DNA of 64,000 bases. It comes from Parapedobacter pyrenivorans (GTDB taxonomy: Bacteria > Bacteroidota > Bacteroidia > Sphingobacteriales > Sphingobacteriaceae). Shown one piece after another: positions 1 through 9,513 of this stretch. The translations under genes and the position numbers were made by a program. The notes under the pieces are model-generated. The model was not told where the DNA came from and searched no databases. It saw nothing but the letters and a program-made list of their open reading frames with translations. Every line of letters starts with the position of its first letter. The stretch's first letter is position 1. The stretch spans positions 2,902,718 through 2,966,717 of the forward strand of contig NZ_BMER01000001.1 of NCBI RefSeq assembly GCF_014636865.1. The letters are read 5' to 3'.

Positions 1-2
1 CA

Positions 3-1106
3 GCAGCTACCGGAATAGGCAATCCCGATCTGAGATGGGAAACGACTAAGTCGGTCGACGTAGGCGTAGAATTGGGTTTTTTGGATAATAGAATATCGTT
101 AATCGCAGATTACTACAATAAGCGTACCTACGATTTGCTTCTGAATGCACAGATTCCCGGAACAAGCGGGTTCACCACGGCATTCAAGAATATTGGGGCC
201 GTGCAAAACAGGGGTTTTGAATTTACGTTGAATACCATCAACATTAATTCGAAATCGTTTAACTGGACTAGCAGTTTTAATATTTCGTTCAACCGCAACA
301 AAATCCTTTCCCTCACGGAAGGTCAGGAGAGTATTGTTTCGACCTCAGGTGGGCCGTTTGGCGGCGTGCCTAAATATTTGGCAAAGGTTGGGTATCCGGT
401 TGCATTGTTTTACGGGGCGATTTATGACGGCGTTTATCAATACGAGGATTTTTATCAAACGGCAAATGGATCATATGTCCTAAAAGATGAGCTGCCAGCC
501 AACGGGACAACAAGATCCGGTATCGCACCCGGTCATGCGAGATACCGAGATCTAAATAACGATGGCAACGTAAATACAGACGATTTTACCGTAATCGGCA
601 ATCCCAATGCAGACTTTGTAGGCGGTTTTAACAACAACTTTACATTTCGCGGTTTTGACCTGGGTGTGTTTCTCCGGTTTTCTTACGGCAACGACGTGTT
701 GAATGCAAACCGGATTATATTCGAGGGGCAAGACAATTTTACGGTCAATACCAACATGTACGCTACGTACGCCGATCGTTGGTCGCCAGACAACGTGAAT
801 TCAACCATCCCGACCCGAGCCGGCCGCGGCCCGCAATATTGGTCTACTAGAATCGTCGAGGATGCATCGATGCTACGGCTAGGTGTGGTTTCTCTTGGAT
901 ATACCTATACCGGCAGACTGATGAGCCGGTTGAAAATGTCGTCCGTCCGATTCAGTTTTGCAGCGAATAATTTGTATACATGGACAAATTACTCGGGGTT
1001 GGATCCTGAGGTCGCCGTCAGGAGTACCAACCTGACGCCAGCGATGGATTATTCTGCCTATCCGCGAGCCAGAACAATGGTATTCGGACTAAACGTAAAC
1101 TTTTGA
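3..1106 (+). CDS. SusC/RagA-family TonB-linked outer-membrane protein, C-terminal part (5' end outside window)
   Basis: The reading frame is open from the left edge of the window, so only the last ~367 residues of a protein usually ~1000 residues long are present. The visible part is the C-terminal half of the beta-barrel. It starts near GNPDLRWE, a SusC landmark, followed by NRISLIADYYNKRTYDLLL-like strand segments, a NNDGN calcium-like loop and a terminal LNVNF ending in phenylalanine, as expected for outer-membrane insertion. SusC proteins form the TonB-energised channel that takes up oligosaccharides captured by the SusD lid lipoprotein, which follows 19 bases downstream. It is the first visible gene of a run of nine same-strand genes. 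Family assignment is firm; the substrate cannot be read from the sequence. Confidence 0.95.
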   Translation, partial: AATGIGNPDLRWETTKSVDVGVELGFLDNRISLIADYYNKRTYDLLLNAQIPGTSGFTTAFKNIGAVQNRGFEFTLNTININSKSFNWTSSFNISFNRNKILSLTEGQESIVSTSGGPFGGVPKYLAKVGYPVALFYGAIYDGVYQYEDFYQTANGSYVLKDELPANGTTRSGIAPGHARYRDLNNDGNVNTDDFTVIGNPNADFVGGFNNNFTFRGFDLGVFLRFSYGNDVLNANRIIFEGQDNFTVNTNMYATYADRWSPDNVNSTIPTRAGRGPQYWSTRIVEDASMLRLGVVSLGYTYTGRLMSRLKMSSVRFSFAANNLYTWTNYSGLDPEVAVRSTNLTPAMDYSAYPRARTMVFGLNVNF

Positions 1107-1125
1107 ACATTGAAATAGTACGATT

Positions 1126-2937
1126 ATGAAAAAGCGCTTTATATTTTTTCTAGTCTTCTTTGCGGGATTTCTATCCTGTAAGAATAATTTGACATTGGAG
1201 CCGACTGATTTTATTGCTCCCCAATATTTTTACAATTCGGAAGAGCAATTAAACCAGTCACTGATCGGCGTTTATAACATTTTGCAAGCACCATCCTTAT
1301 ATGGATTGTCGGGATCGGCCATTTTATATTACCAGTGGCTAGCATCGGTAGACGAAGGATTTAACCTCAGTGGCAGTACGAACATTCCGCAGAAATATGA
1401 TTACAATTCCTCTTATCTGGGTGTCACCGACGTGTGGAATAGCCTGTATCGTGGGATAGACCGGGCGAATAATCTAATAGCTAATATTGAGAAACCTGAA
1501 ATGGACGAAACGGAGCGGGCGATTATACTGGGCCAGGCTAAGTTTCTCCGTGCGTATTACTACTTCATGTTGGTAAGCAATTACGGTGCGGTGCCCCTAC
1601 TTGTAGAACCTACTGTCTCTGTGAATGAACTTTTTGTTGAACGGACACCGGCAACAACTGTATATGATTTTGTAACCAAAGAAATGGAAGAAGCGGAATC
1701 GATGGTACGACCGATATCGGATTATGATCATAGTGGCCGCGTAAGCCAATCGACGGTTCAAGGGATGCTCGCACGGGTAAATTTGTTTCGGGCGGGCGAA
1801 CCCTATAACGAAGTGGAACGATACAGTGAGGCTTTGAAGTGGGCAAACAAGGTAATCAACTCCGGCCTGCACGAGCTTAATCCAGATTATAGCCAGGTGT
1901 TCATTAATTACATCCAGGATAAATACGACACCAAGGAAAATCTCTGGGAAGTGGAATTCTATACCACCGGTGTAGGTGATCTTTTCAGTCGTCACGGTGG
2001 CTGGGGCTTTATAAACGGCATTCGTCAACAGGACGTCAATCTCGGCTTTTCCAACGGCGGCCTGCAAGCTCATCCTAAACTATTCAACTTGTTTGATCCA
2101 CACGATACGCGCAGGGATTGGTCCATTGCTCCGTTTCAGTACCAGAATGATCGCGGCACAGTTAAAGTCTATTGGCGCGATAACCAGCTGTTTGATCGGC
2201 GTGTGGGCAAGTGGCGAAGAGAATATGAATTAACGGAGCGGAGGATAAATAATTTTACGTCAACGAACTACGCCATTTTGCGGTATTCGGATGTACTGTT
2301 GATGGCTGCCGAAGCAGAAAATTTCATCAATGGTCCTGAATCTGCCTATCAGTACGTAAACGAAGTGAGGCAGCGTGGATACGGAAAAGATGCCCACGGA
2401 CAAACACTAAGCAGGATAACGATCACGAACGGCGGTACTAATTATACGGAGCCCCCTACCGTCACGATTAGCGGAGGTGGGGCAACAGCCGACGCTACCG
2501 CTGTGGCTAGTGTTTCTGAAGGGGCCGTAACCAATATTGCTGTTGTAACGCGAGGAGCATTTTACGAAACGGACCCAATTATAACAATCGAAGGGACGGG
2601 TTCCGGGGCGACAGCCACTGCAACAATTTCAATTGTTGGCGATGAACTATTGAAACCCGAGGAATATGCTACAAAGGCCGATTTATTAAAGACCATACAG
2701 GATGAAAGGTCAAGAGAACTCGCGTTTGAGGGGCACCGCCGTTATGATCTGATTCGCTGGGGGCTGCTCGTGTCAACCATGAAGGAGTTGGCTAGTGAGA
2801 TTGAGGCGACAGCACCGAATAATTATAAACCACTTACGATCGCTGGGCAGAATATTTCGGAAAAGCACATTTACATTCCCATCCCACTGCGAGAGCTCAC
2901 GTTAAATCCAAAATTAGTACAAACTGACGGTTGGTAA
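1126..2937 (+). CDS. SusD/RagB-family nutrient-binding lipoprotein with an internal repeat insertion
   Basis: 603 residues. It begins with a lipoprotein signal ending FLSCK (cysteine ~18), followed by SusD landmarks: repeated TPR-like helices with FLRAYYYFMLV near residue 140, then ILRYSDVLLMAAEAEN near 380-400 and ELAFEGHRRYDLIRWG near 535-550. SusD proteins sit on the cell surface over the SusC barrel and bind glycans. The odd part is residues ~430-505: two glycine/threonine-rich units of about 36 residues (NYTEPPTVTISGGG and FYETDPIITIEGTG cores) sit between helices that normally adjoin. Such repeats are known from adhesin-like and phage structural proteins, not from SusD. The reading frame is intact through the insertion, so the gene looks functional. 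Confidence 0.95.
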   Translation: MKKRFIFFLVFFAGFLSCKNNLTLEPTDFIAPQYFYNSEEQLNQSLIGVYNILQAPSLYGLSGSAILYYQWLASVDEGFNLSGSTNIPQKYDYNSSYLGVTDVWNSLYRGIDRANNLIANIEKPEMDETERAIILGQAKFLRAYYYFMLVSNYGAVPLLVEPTVSVNELFVERTPATTVYDFVTKEMEEAESMVRPISDYDHSGRVSQSTVQGMLARVNLFRAGEPYNEVERYSEALKWANKVINSGLHELNPDYSQVFINYIQDKYDTKENLWEVEFYTTGVGDLFSRHGGWGFINGIRQQDVNLGFSNGGLQAHPKLFNLFDPHDTRRDWSIAPFQYQNDRGTVKVYWRDNQLFDRRVGKWRREYELTERRINNFTSTNYAILRYSDVLLMAAEAENFINGPESAYQYVNEVRQRGYGKDAHGQTLSRITITNGGTNYTEPPTVTISGGGATADATAVASVSEGAVTNIAVVTRGAFYETDPIITIEGTGSGATATATISIVGDELLKPEEYATKADLLKTIQDERSRELAFEGHRRYDLIRWGLLVSTMKELASEIEATAPNNYKPLTIAGQNISEKHIYIPIPLRELTLNPKLVQTDGW

Positions 2938-2961
2938 TAGCATAAATAAAATCTAGTAGAG

Positions 2962-3900
2962 ATGAAATACATATTATTCAATATCGCTATAATACTTAGT
3001 CTATCCTGTTCAAAGGATGTAATCATAGACACTTCCTTCTCCGTAACAAGCCCCAAGACTACCTATCGGGTCGGAGAACCGGTGGAATTTAACATTTCGG
3101 GTAACCCCGGTATGCTGACATTTTTCTCTGGAGAGATGGGGAAGCGACATGATTTCGTAACGCGTAAACAGGCAGATGGCGTACCAGAACTACAATTCAC
3201 TTCCCTTCTTGGAAATGTTGGGCAGTCCAATACGTTGGAGATCATGGTGTCAACTAATTTTAAGGGGATTGGTCAAGCCGAAGATGAAGCCGTTACCGCT
3301 GCAAATATCCTTGCAGCAGACTGGATTGATATCACGGACCGTGCTACGCTGTCCGACGGCGTTTCAACACCTTCGGGAAAAATTGATCTTTCGGATTTTG
3401 CCGCCAATGAAAGGCCCATATTTCTGGCATTTAAGTATCGGGCCGTCAGCGGGTCGGCACAACCGAAGTGGACCATTTCGGGGCTAACGGTGGCCAATCA
3501 GTTGGCGGATGGCACGAAGTACACCCTGGCGAATTTAGGTAACTCCGCGATTTCCAATTATGGTGTTTCAACCACAATAAGTCCGGGATGGCGGGCAGCC
3601 AAGATCAGCAATACCTATGGTTGGACGAGCAGTTCTGCGGCGTTGACTATTGCAGGCGCCGCTACTGCCGATGCTGCTACCGAGGATGCTGAGTCATGGG
3701 TACTGAGCGGCCCCATCGATCTTAAAAGGGTTACCCCCGATTTTGGCGTGCCTATTAAAAACCTAAGCTCAAAAATTGAAGGCTATACGTATACGTATTC
3801 ATCAATCGGAACTTTTAAAGCAACGTTCGAAAGTTACGCGAAGACAACTTACCAAAATGACACCGAAAGGCAAACGATAGAGATTACGATTACGCCCTAG
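2962..3900 (+). CDS. DUF5017 domain lipoprotein of the PUL
   Basis: 312 residues. The N-terminus is a lipoprotein signal with lipobox SLSCS (cysteine ~16), so the protein is probably surface-anchored. After it comes the beta-rich pattern of DUF5017: a TYRVGEPVEFNISGNP strand pair and a FFSGEMG segment near residues 50-60, then jelly-roll-like repeats. DUF5017 proteins occur directly after SusC/SusD in Bacteroidota glycan loci and are thought to be additional surface glycan-binding proteins. The gene lies 24 bases after susD and 26 before the glycoside-hydrolase-like gene. The exact ligand is unknown. Confidence 0.85.
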   Translation: MKYILFNIAIILSLSCSKDVIIDTSFSVTSPKTTYRVGEPVEFNISGNPGMLTFFSGEMGKRHDFVTRKQADGVPELQFTSLLGNVGQSNTLEIMVSTNFKGIGQAEDEAVTAANILAADWIDITDRATLSDGVSTPSGKIDLSDFAANERPIFLAFKYRAVSGSAQPKWTISGLTVANQLADGTKYTLANLGNSAISNYGVSTTISPGWRAAKISNTYGWTSSSAALTIAGAATADAATEDAESWVLSGPIDLKRVTPDFGVPIKNLSSKIEGYTYTYSSIGTFKATFESYAKTTYQNDTERQTIEITITP

Positions 3901-3926
3901 CATTGTTAATTACGCAATAAAACATC

Positions 3927-5627
3927 ATGAGAAAAAATGAAATGAGCAAGGTCTCCTTGAGGGGAGACTATTGCCGGAACCGCTACGCTTACGCTTTTAC
4001 GTTACTGTCTGTGTTGACCGTATCATTTCAAGCCTTGGCGCAAAAAAAGGCAGATCAACCTAAGGTCAAGGATAAGATAATTGTAAATGTCGCTGCAGAT
4101 GCGATCGTGGCATGGCCCAGCTGGCGTAAGGACATAGACTCCCTGGATCGGGACGAAATCGTGTATACCTTAAGAAATTACATTGATGAATATGCCAAGA
4201 CGCAGGTGACGACCATATTGTATAATGTCAATTATCAGCGCGCTGCTTACGATAGCAAAGTCATGACGCCGTACTGGGATCTTCCAGCCGGTGTTACAGC
4301 CACAAGTTGGGCGCTGCCCCACGCCAAGTTGCGTAAAAAGCAAGTCGACCCATTCGAGGTTTGCATCAAACGGACTAGAGAGCAAAACATGAGTCCATGG
4401 TTGTCCATCCGGATGAATGACCATCATTATTGGGACGATAGTACCAAACTCAGTTCGTTTATCCTCGAACACCCGGAATACATGCTGTATCCTACGGCCT
4501 TCATGAATTATGGAAAAAAGGAAGTCAGGGATTTTTACCTGGCGTTGATCAGCGAAGCACTCGATAAATACGATGTAGATGGGATAGAGCTGGACTGGAT
4601 CCGAACTCAAACGCTATTCAAGGACGGGACCCAACAAGATTGGATCGCGATCGTTAACGACTTCATGCGACAAGCACGGGAGCTCGTCAATCAAAAGGCA
4701 GCTAAACGTGGTCATCCGATTCGGATAGCCACGCGGGTACTTTCCACACCCGAAATCAGTGAATCTTACGGCCTGGATGGGGTTGCTTGGGTAAAAAATG
4801 GATGGACCGACATGTTGATTCCCGCGAACTGGCATAATCCGACAAACTTCGATATCCCCTTAGAGCTATGGCGGAAACTGATTGGTCCAAACCACGATTA
4901 TGTGCTGGCTCCGTCGGCAGATATGTATTACTCCTGCCAGCGCGATCCGTACGGCAAAACGTTCAGATTCGATTTGGAGTCGATGAGAGGGTTTGCGTTG
5001 AGTGCGTTCAATCGGGGTGCAGATGCGATTTACCTATTCAATCATTTCAACCGGCGCGACTACGATCGGAAAGTGATCGAATCGGATGGCTCAACTTATA
5101 AAATCAATGACAGGACGGCTATACTCACCGAAATCGGCTCGGCCGAAACCGTCAATAGCACACCGCGAAGACATCCATTAACCTACCCTTCTCCGGCGGG
5201 GAGGAACAAAGAGACCGCATCGCTATTGCCCGTCGATCTGACCGCGGCTGAACAATCGTTCACGTTGTATACCGGGCCGAAGACAGCCAATGCGGACTAC
5301 GTCGTACTAGCCGGACTTGAGTTGATGGAGGGCTATGAGACAGCCAAAATACAAGTCAAAGTAAACGATGTGCTGACAACGGTGCTGCCGGATGTGACCA
5401 GGGCAAACGGTACTGTCTATACGAAAACCAAAAAGTGGGAACAGGTTGGCAACGTAGCTGATGTTGCGCCACGGGTGATGCGCTTTAAAATCGATCCAAA
5501 AGCGGTGAAGGCAGGGTACAACACGATCAGTTTGGTTAACCCGAACGGCGATCAGCAGAAACTCATCTGGCTGGAAGTGAAGGTTGAAGCCCAACAGGAA
5601 AGTCGGTCGGTGGCTACGCCGAAATGA
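3927..5627 (+). CDS. secreted glycoside-hydrolase-like TIM-barrel protein
   Basis: 566 residues. A cationic, hydrophobic N-terminus ending ALAQ near residue 39 looks like a type I signal peptide, so the protein should be periplasmic or exported. The body resembles the family-10-like putative glycosyl hydrolases of Bacteroidota. The best candidate catalytic motif is DGIELDW near residues 216-222, at the end of a beta-strand, after WLSIRMNDHHYW near 155. Residues ~415-560 form a beta-sandwich-like tail. A second in-frame ATG at 3942 (MSKVSLRG) is an alternative start; the first lies closer to the previous stop and keeps a longer signal. It lies inside the PUL, upstream of the transporter. I do not assign it to a CAZy family. 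Confidence 0.7.
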   Translation: MRKNEMSKVSLRGDYCRNRYAYAFTLLSVLTVSFQALAQKKADQPKVKDKIIVNVAADAIVAWPSWRKDIDSLDRDEIVYTLRNYIDEYAKTQVTTILYNVNYQRAAYDSKVMTPYWDLPAGVTATSWALPHAKLRKKQVDPFEVCIKRTREQNMSPWLSIRMNDHHYWDDSTKLSSFILEHPEYMLYPTAFMNYGKKEVRDFYLALISEALDKYDVDGIELDWIRTQTLFKDGTQQDWIAIVNDFMRQARELVNQKAAKRGHPIRIATRVLSTPEISESYGLDGVAWVKNGWTDMLIPANWHNPTNFDIPLELWRKLIGPNHDYVLAPSADMYYSCQRDPYGKTFRFDLESMRGFALSAFNRGADAIYLFNHFNRRDYDRKVIESDGSTYKINDRTAILTEIGSAETVNSTPRRHPLTYPSPAGRNKETASLLPVDLTAAEQSFTLYTGPKTANADYVVLAGLELMEGYETAKIQVKVNDVLTTVLPDVTRANGTVYTKTKKWEQVGNVADVAPRVMRFKIDPKAVKAGYNTISLVNPNGDQQKLIWLEVKVEAQQESRSVATPK

Positions 5628-5676
5628 GCATGCGGAATGATAGGGGAAAGCACGTACCACTGGATAAACGTTGACC

Positions 5677-6987
5677 ATGGCTAGTATCATTATAAAGAAC
5701 TACCGCTGGTTGATTGTGTCGTTGTTATTCGTCGCAACAACTATCAACTACCTCGACCGGCAGATCATCGGGCTACTGAAACCGACCCTGGAAAAAGAGT
5801 TCAATTGGTCGGAAACTGATTTCGCCCATATCGTAATGGCTTTCACGGCTGCGTACGCAATCGGCTTGCTGGTTTTCGGCCGACTGATCGATAAGGTCGG
5901 TACCAAATGGGGATATGCGATCAGTGTAGTGGTATGGAGTGTGGCAGGTATGTTGCACGCGGTAGCTAGGGGTGTCTTTGGTTTTGCGGCTGCACGTATT
6001 GGTCTTGGCATCGGCGAAGCAGGTAATTTTCCTGCCGCAATGAAAGCTGTTGCTGAATGGTTTCCCAAAAAAGAGCGTGCACTGGCTACGGGCATTTTTA
6101 ATGCGGGTACAAGCATCGGTGTTGTAACCGCGTTGTTTATGACACCTTGGATTCTTACCCACTATGGCTGGCAGGAAGTGTTCTGGATCACCGGGTCACT
6201 TGGTTTCGTATGGCTGATGGTGTGGTGGTGGTTGTATGAGGTGCCGGCCGAGCAGAAGCGGCTATCCGCGGATGAGCTGAAACTCATCCAAAGTGGCCAG
6301 ACCATGGCCGAAACGGAAACCGACCAAAAGCCGATCAAATGGGGAAGGCTGTTTTCCTTTCCGCAAACGTGGGCATTTATCACCGGCAAGTTGTTGATCG
6401 ATCCCATCTATTGGTTTTTCCTATTTTGGTTACCTTCGTATTTCTCTTCCACATTTAGCCTAGACCTTACTAAGCCCAGTCCCGAACTGATGGTCATCTA
6501 TGCGGCCACAACCGTAGGCAGCATCGCCGGAGGGTATTTTTCATCACTATTGGTCAAAAGGGGGTGGCGTACGCTAAACGCCAGAAAGGCGGCTTTGTTG
6601 GTGTTTGCCATCTTGGAAACGTCGATTATCCTCACGCAATTCGTGACGGACGTATGGATTGCTGTGGCACTCATCAGTGCCGCCGTAGCGGTACATCAGG
6701 CCTGGGCAACCAATATCTTTACGATGGCTTCAGACATGTTCCCGAAGAGCACGGTCAGTTCAGTAGTGGGAATAGGCGGGATGGCCGGCGCCGTAGGGGG
6801 GATTTTATTTCCTATGCTGGTTGGCTACCTGCTCGACGCTTATAAGCTGCAAGGTAATTTGTCAGGAGGGTACAACCTGCTGTTCACCATTTGCGGGATG
6901 ACCTATCTAGTTGCCTGGGCAATCATTCATGTTTTAACCAGAAGCGCATCGAGAATCGATGCATTCGACCAAAAATTTAATCACTAA
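5677..6987 (+). CDS. MFS transporter, hexuronate/anion-cation symporter type
   Basis: About 436 residues with 12 predicted membrane segments. The N-terminal pattern TINYLDRQIIGLLKP and the loop-2/3 GRLIDKVGTKWGY motif are typical of the MFS anion:cation symporter family that includes ExuT-like uronate carriers. GIGEAGNFPAAMKAVAEWF near residue 110 and RALATGIFNAGTSIG near 135 also match this subfamily. I chose ATG 5677 over the in-frame TTG 5671. It presumably imports the mono- or disaccharide released by the upstream enzymes, with a uronic acid being a reasonable but unproven guess. It lies between the two putative glycosidases in the same operon. Confidence 0.88.
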   Translation: MASIIIKNYRWLIVSLLFVATTINYLDRQIIGLLKPTLEKEFNWSETDFAHIVMAFTAAYAIGLLVFGRLIDKVGTKWGYAISVVVWSVAGMLHAVARGVFGFAAARIGLGIGEAGNFPAAMKAVAEWFPKKERALATGIFNAGTSIGVVTALFMTPWILTHYGWQEVFWITGSLGFVWLMVWWWLYEVPAEQKRLSADELKLIQSGQTMAETETDQKPIKWGRLFSFPQTWAFITGKLLIDPIYWFFLFWLPSYFSSTFSLDLTKPSPELMVIYAATTVGSIAGGYFSSLLVKRGWRTLNARKAALLVFAILETSIILTQFVTDVWIAVALISAAVAVHQAWATNIFTMASDMFPKSTVSSVVGIGGMAGAVGGILFPMLVGYLLDAYKLQGNLSGGYNLLFTICGMTYLVAWAIIHVLTRSASRIDAFDQKFNH

Positions 6988-7001
6988 AAAAGAATAGAAC
7001 A

Positions 7002-9500
7002 ATGAGACACTATGTAATCCTGATGATTTTTCTTGCATGCCTGGTCCATCATGATGGACGTGGCAGTACCACGCATGATAATCCGCGACACCCGAATAAT
7101 AGCGTACAGCTAAAAACACCGACACTAAGTCTGGTCTGGAATAAAGAAGCAGCAGGTTGGCGCATCACCGGAATTAATGTGAACAATAAACAACTCCAGG
7201 TTCCGAGTGGGCTGTATACCATTCTTTACCTGAACTACCATCCCTCTGGGGGGCGCGTTGATCAAGACGTGGAAGGCCAGGATCATTCATTCTATCCAAG
7301 CGATGTAAAGACATTGGCTGACGGCGCACTGGAGTTTAGCCAGCAACTGAGTATCGGTACCGTCGTTGCAAAATGGAGCACCGACAAACGCTTTTCCTCT
7401 GATATTTTAGTGGAATTACGTGTCAAAGCTGACAAAGATGGATATTTCTCCCTCGCCACGCCAACGGTTGCGGCTGTGGAGCCCAGAGATATCGCCTGGG
7501 GGATGGTACCGGGTTCGTGGTACGGAAGGGAACTGCAATTAAATCCAGATCTTGCTGTGAAGTACAGCCAGGGGCTGCCTGCCACACCGGTTTTATCGAA
7601 GGAGAATTCGACGATGACGTTTGCGCCCACGATCAGTACCACCAATGGGATTACGTTTGCCGTGGTACCAAACCCCGGAACGGGCGCTGATCCCTGGCCA
7701 AAGGACTCTGCAGACCGGCAAACCAATAAGTTGGGAGTGTCGACGATGAATCGCCACAATGAGGTAACGCCAACGGCGTATGCGCCAGTACTGGGTCGGG
7801 AAGGCTCATACTTAAAAAAAGGACAGGAAACCACGTTTAAATTTCGATATACCATCCAAGACTCGGATTGGTTTCAGGTATTTAAACATGCTGTCATGAA
7901 TGTTTATGATTTCGGTTCGCTTTTGCAAATTCAACAACAAAAGGAGTCCTTGGCGAGTCGGTTGGAACGCATGCAGGTATTCCTTCGGGATGAAAAGCGG
8001 TCGAAATGGCGGACTTGGGACCACCACGGTAAAGTGATTGGCGCAAATGGGTCGAAGAACGCTGATGTTGGCGCGATGTTGCTGCTGGCGAATAATGGCC
8101 ATGATTCAACGATCCAAAGCCGTATCCCTTTTGTGAGGAATTACAAATTAGTGCAACAACAAACCGGAGATGGCTTTTTCCAACATGCTGCACTTGGTGA
8201 ATATCCTTTTGAGGACAGTTTCCCGGTCGGTGAACAATTTCCTTTTGCTTCCGAAGTAGGTAACTGGGTCGAACCGATTTATACAACCTATTACACGCTG
8301 ATGGATATGGGAAATATGCTGTTGTTCAATCCGCAGGATGAAACACTTAAAGACCGCGTCCGGCTGGCGGGCGAAAAGCTGATTTCATGGCAACACGAAG
8401 ACGGATCCTGGGAGGTAGCTTATGACCGTTTGACCCTGAAATCACCGTTTCCAACATTGAAGGATTATCGTCCAACCTGGTACGGCTTGTTGATAGCGCA
8501 TCGGATACTAAAAGATGAACGGTATCTCGAAGCAGCAAAAAAAGGAGCCGATTGGCTCATAGAAAATGGGGTTAAAAAAGGATACTACCTCGGCGTATAT
8601 GGAGATTCAGGCAACCAATGGGACTTTGCAACCGCGCAATGTGCACAGGGCTTTTTGGATCTGTACGATATAAGCGGTGACAAACGTTATCTCGACGCCG
8701 CAATCGAGGCAAGCCGTGTTTTTGCGACGTCGATATTCACGCATCCCGTAGCAAGTAAGAAAATTAAGACGGTGAATGGGAAACAGTATGAGGACTGGGA
8801 AATCAACCAAACCGGACTAAGTGTGGAACACATTAATGGGACAGCATCCGGAGCCGGGCCAATTTTGATTTCAAGTTATGCAGGGTTATTTGTCCGTATT
8901 TACGAGCAAACGGGCGAATCCTTGTTTCTGGACATGGCTAGGGCGGCATCCCGTGGGCGCCATGCCTTCAATGATGAGCCTTCCGGACAGGCGATTTACT
9001 ACTGGACCCGAGTGGTAAACCCCAAAGGAGGAGCCAGCGAATTCCCGCATCATGCATATTGGCAAATTGGCTGGATCACAGACTACCTGCTTTCGGAAAT
9101 GCGCATGCGATCGGAAGGAAAGATCGAGTTCCCACGTGGATTCATGACCCCTAAGGTCGGTCCGCATGTATCCTATGGTTTTGCAACAGGCAATGTTTAT
9201 GGCAAAAAGGCCGACATTTTGCTAAGCCCCGGTTTGCTGACGTCCGATAACCCGTATATCGAATACCTGTTGGCGCATGACGAGGAAAAGAAGAAGCTAT
9301 ACATTATGCTCTTGAATCAATCGCTGGCACCCCAGCAGGCCACGCTTGGTATTGACCTTGCGAACCTTTCCGTGAAGAATAAGCGGATCTCCAAAGTGGA
9401 ATTATTAGGACAACCTGCCGACATAACGAGGACAGGCAACCAAGTCAAGTTCGATCTTCCAGAATGGGGTGTAAATGTAGTTGAGGTTTCATATCGGTAA
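7002..9500 (+). CDS. six-hairpin glycosidase-like secreted protein
   Basis: 832 residues with a short N-terminal hydrophobic stretch that resembles a signal peptide. Residues ~25-320 look like a beta-sandwich domain. Residues ~325-700 carry the alternating helices of an (alpha/alpha)6 or six-hairpin barrel, with WQHEDGSWEV, PTWYGLLIAHRIL and GNQWDFATAQCAQGFLDLY as markers of this fold. The last ~100 residues form another beta domain. Such architecture is common among glycosidases and some polysaccharide lyases. I cannot name the family or catalytic acid with confidence. It starts 14 bases after the transporter gene and is followed by an esterase gene, which fits degradation of a decorated glycan. 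Confidence 0.65.
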   Translation: MRHYVILMIFLACLVHHDGRGSTTHDNPRHPNNSVQLKTPTLSLVWNKEAAGWRITGINVNNKQLQVPSGLYTILYLNYHPSGGRVDQDVEGQDHSFYPSDVKTLADGALEFSQQLSIGTVVAKWSTDKRFSSDILVELRVKADKDGYFSLATPTVAAVEPRDIAWGMVPGSWYGRELQLNPDLAVKYSQGLPATPVLSKENSTMTFAPTISTTNGITFAVVPNPGTGADPWPKDSADRQTNKLGVSTMNRHNEVTPTAYAPVLGREGSYLKKGQETTFKFRYTIQDSDWFQVFKHAVMNVYDFGSLLQIQQQKESLASRLERMQVFLRDEKRSKWRTWDHHGKVIGANGSKNADVGAMLLLANNGHDSTIQSRIPFVRNYKLVQQQTGDGFFQHAALGEYPFEDSFPVGEQFPFASEVGNWVEPIYTTYYTLMDMGNMLLFNPQDETLKDRVRLAGEKLISWQHEDGSWEVAYDRLTLKSPFPTLKDYRPTWYGLLIAHRILKDERYLEAAKKGADWLIENGVKKGYYLGVYGDSGNQWDFATAQCAQGFLDLYDISGDKRYLDAAIEASRVFATSIFTHPVASKKIKTVNGKQYEDWEINQTGLSVEHINGTASGAGPILISSYAGLFVRIYEQTGESLFLDMARAASRGRHAFNDEPSGQAIYYWTRVVNPKGGASEFPHHAYWQIGWITDYLLSEMRMRSEGKIEFPRGFMTPKVGPHVSYGFATGNVYGKKADILLSPGLLTSDNPYIEYLLAHDEEKKKLYIMLLNQSLAPQQATLGIDLANLSVKNKRISKVELLGQPADITRTGNQVKFDLPEWGVNVVEVSYR

Positions 9501-9513
9501 TATACAACGAAAT

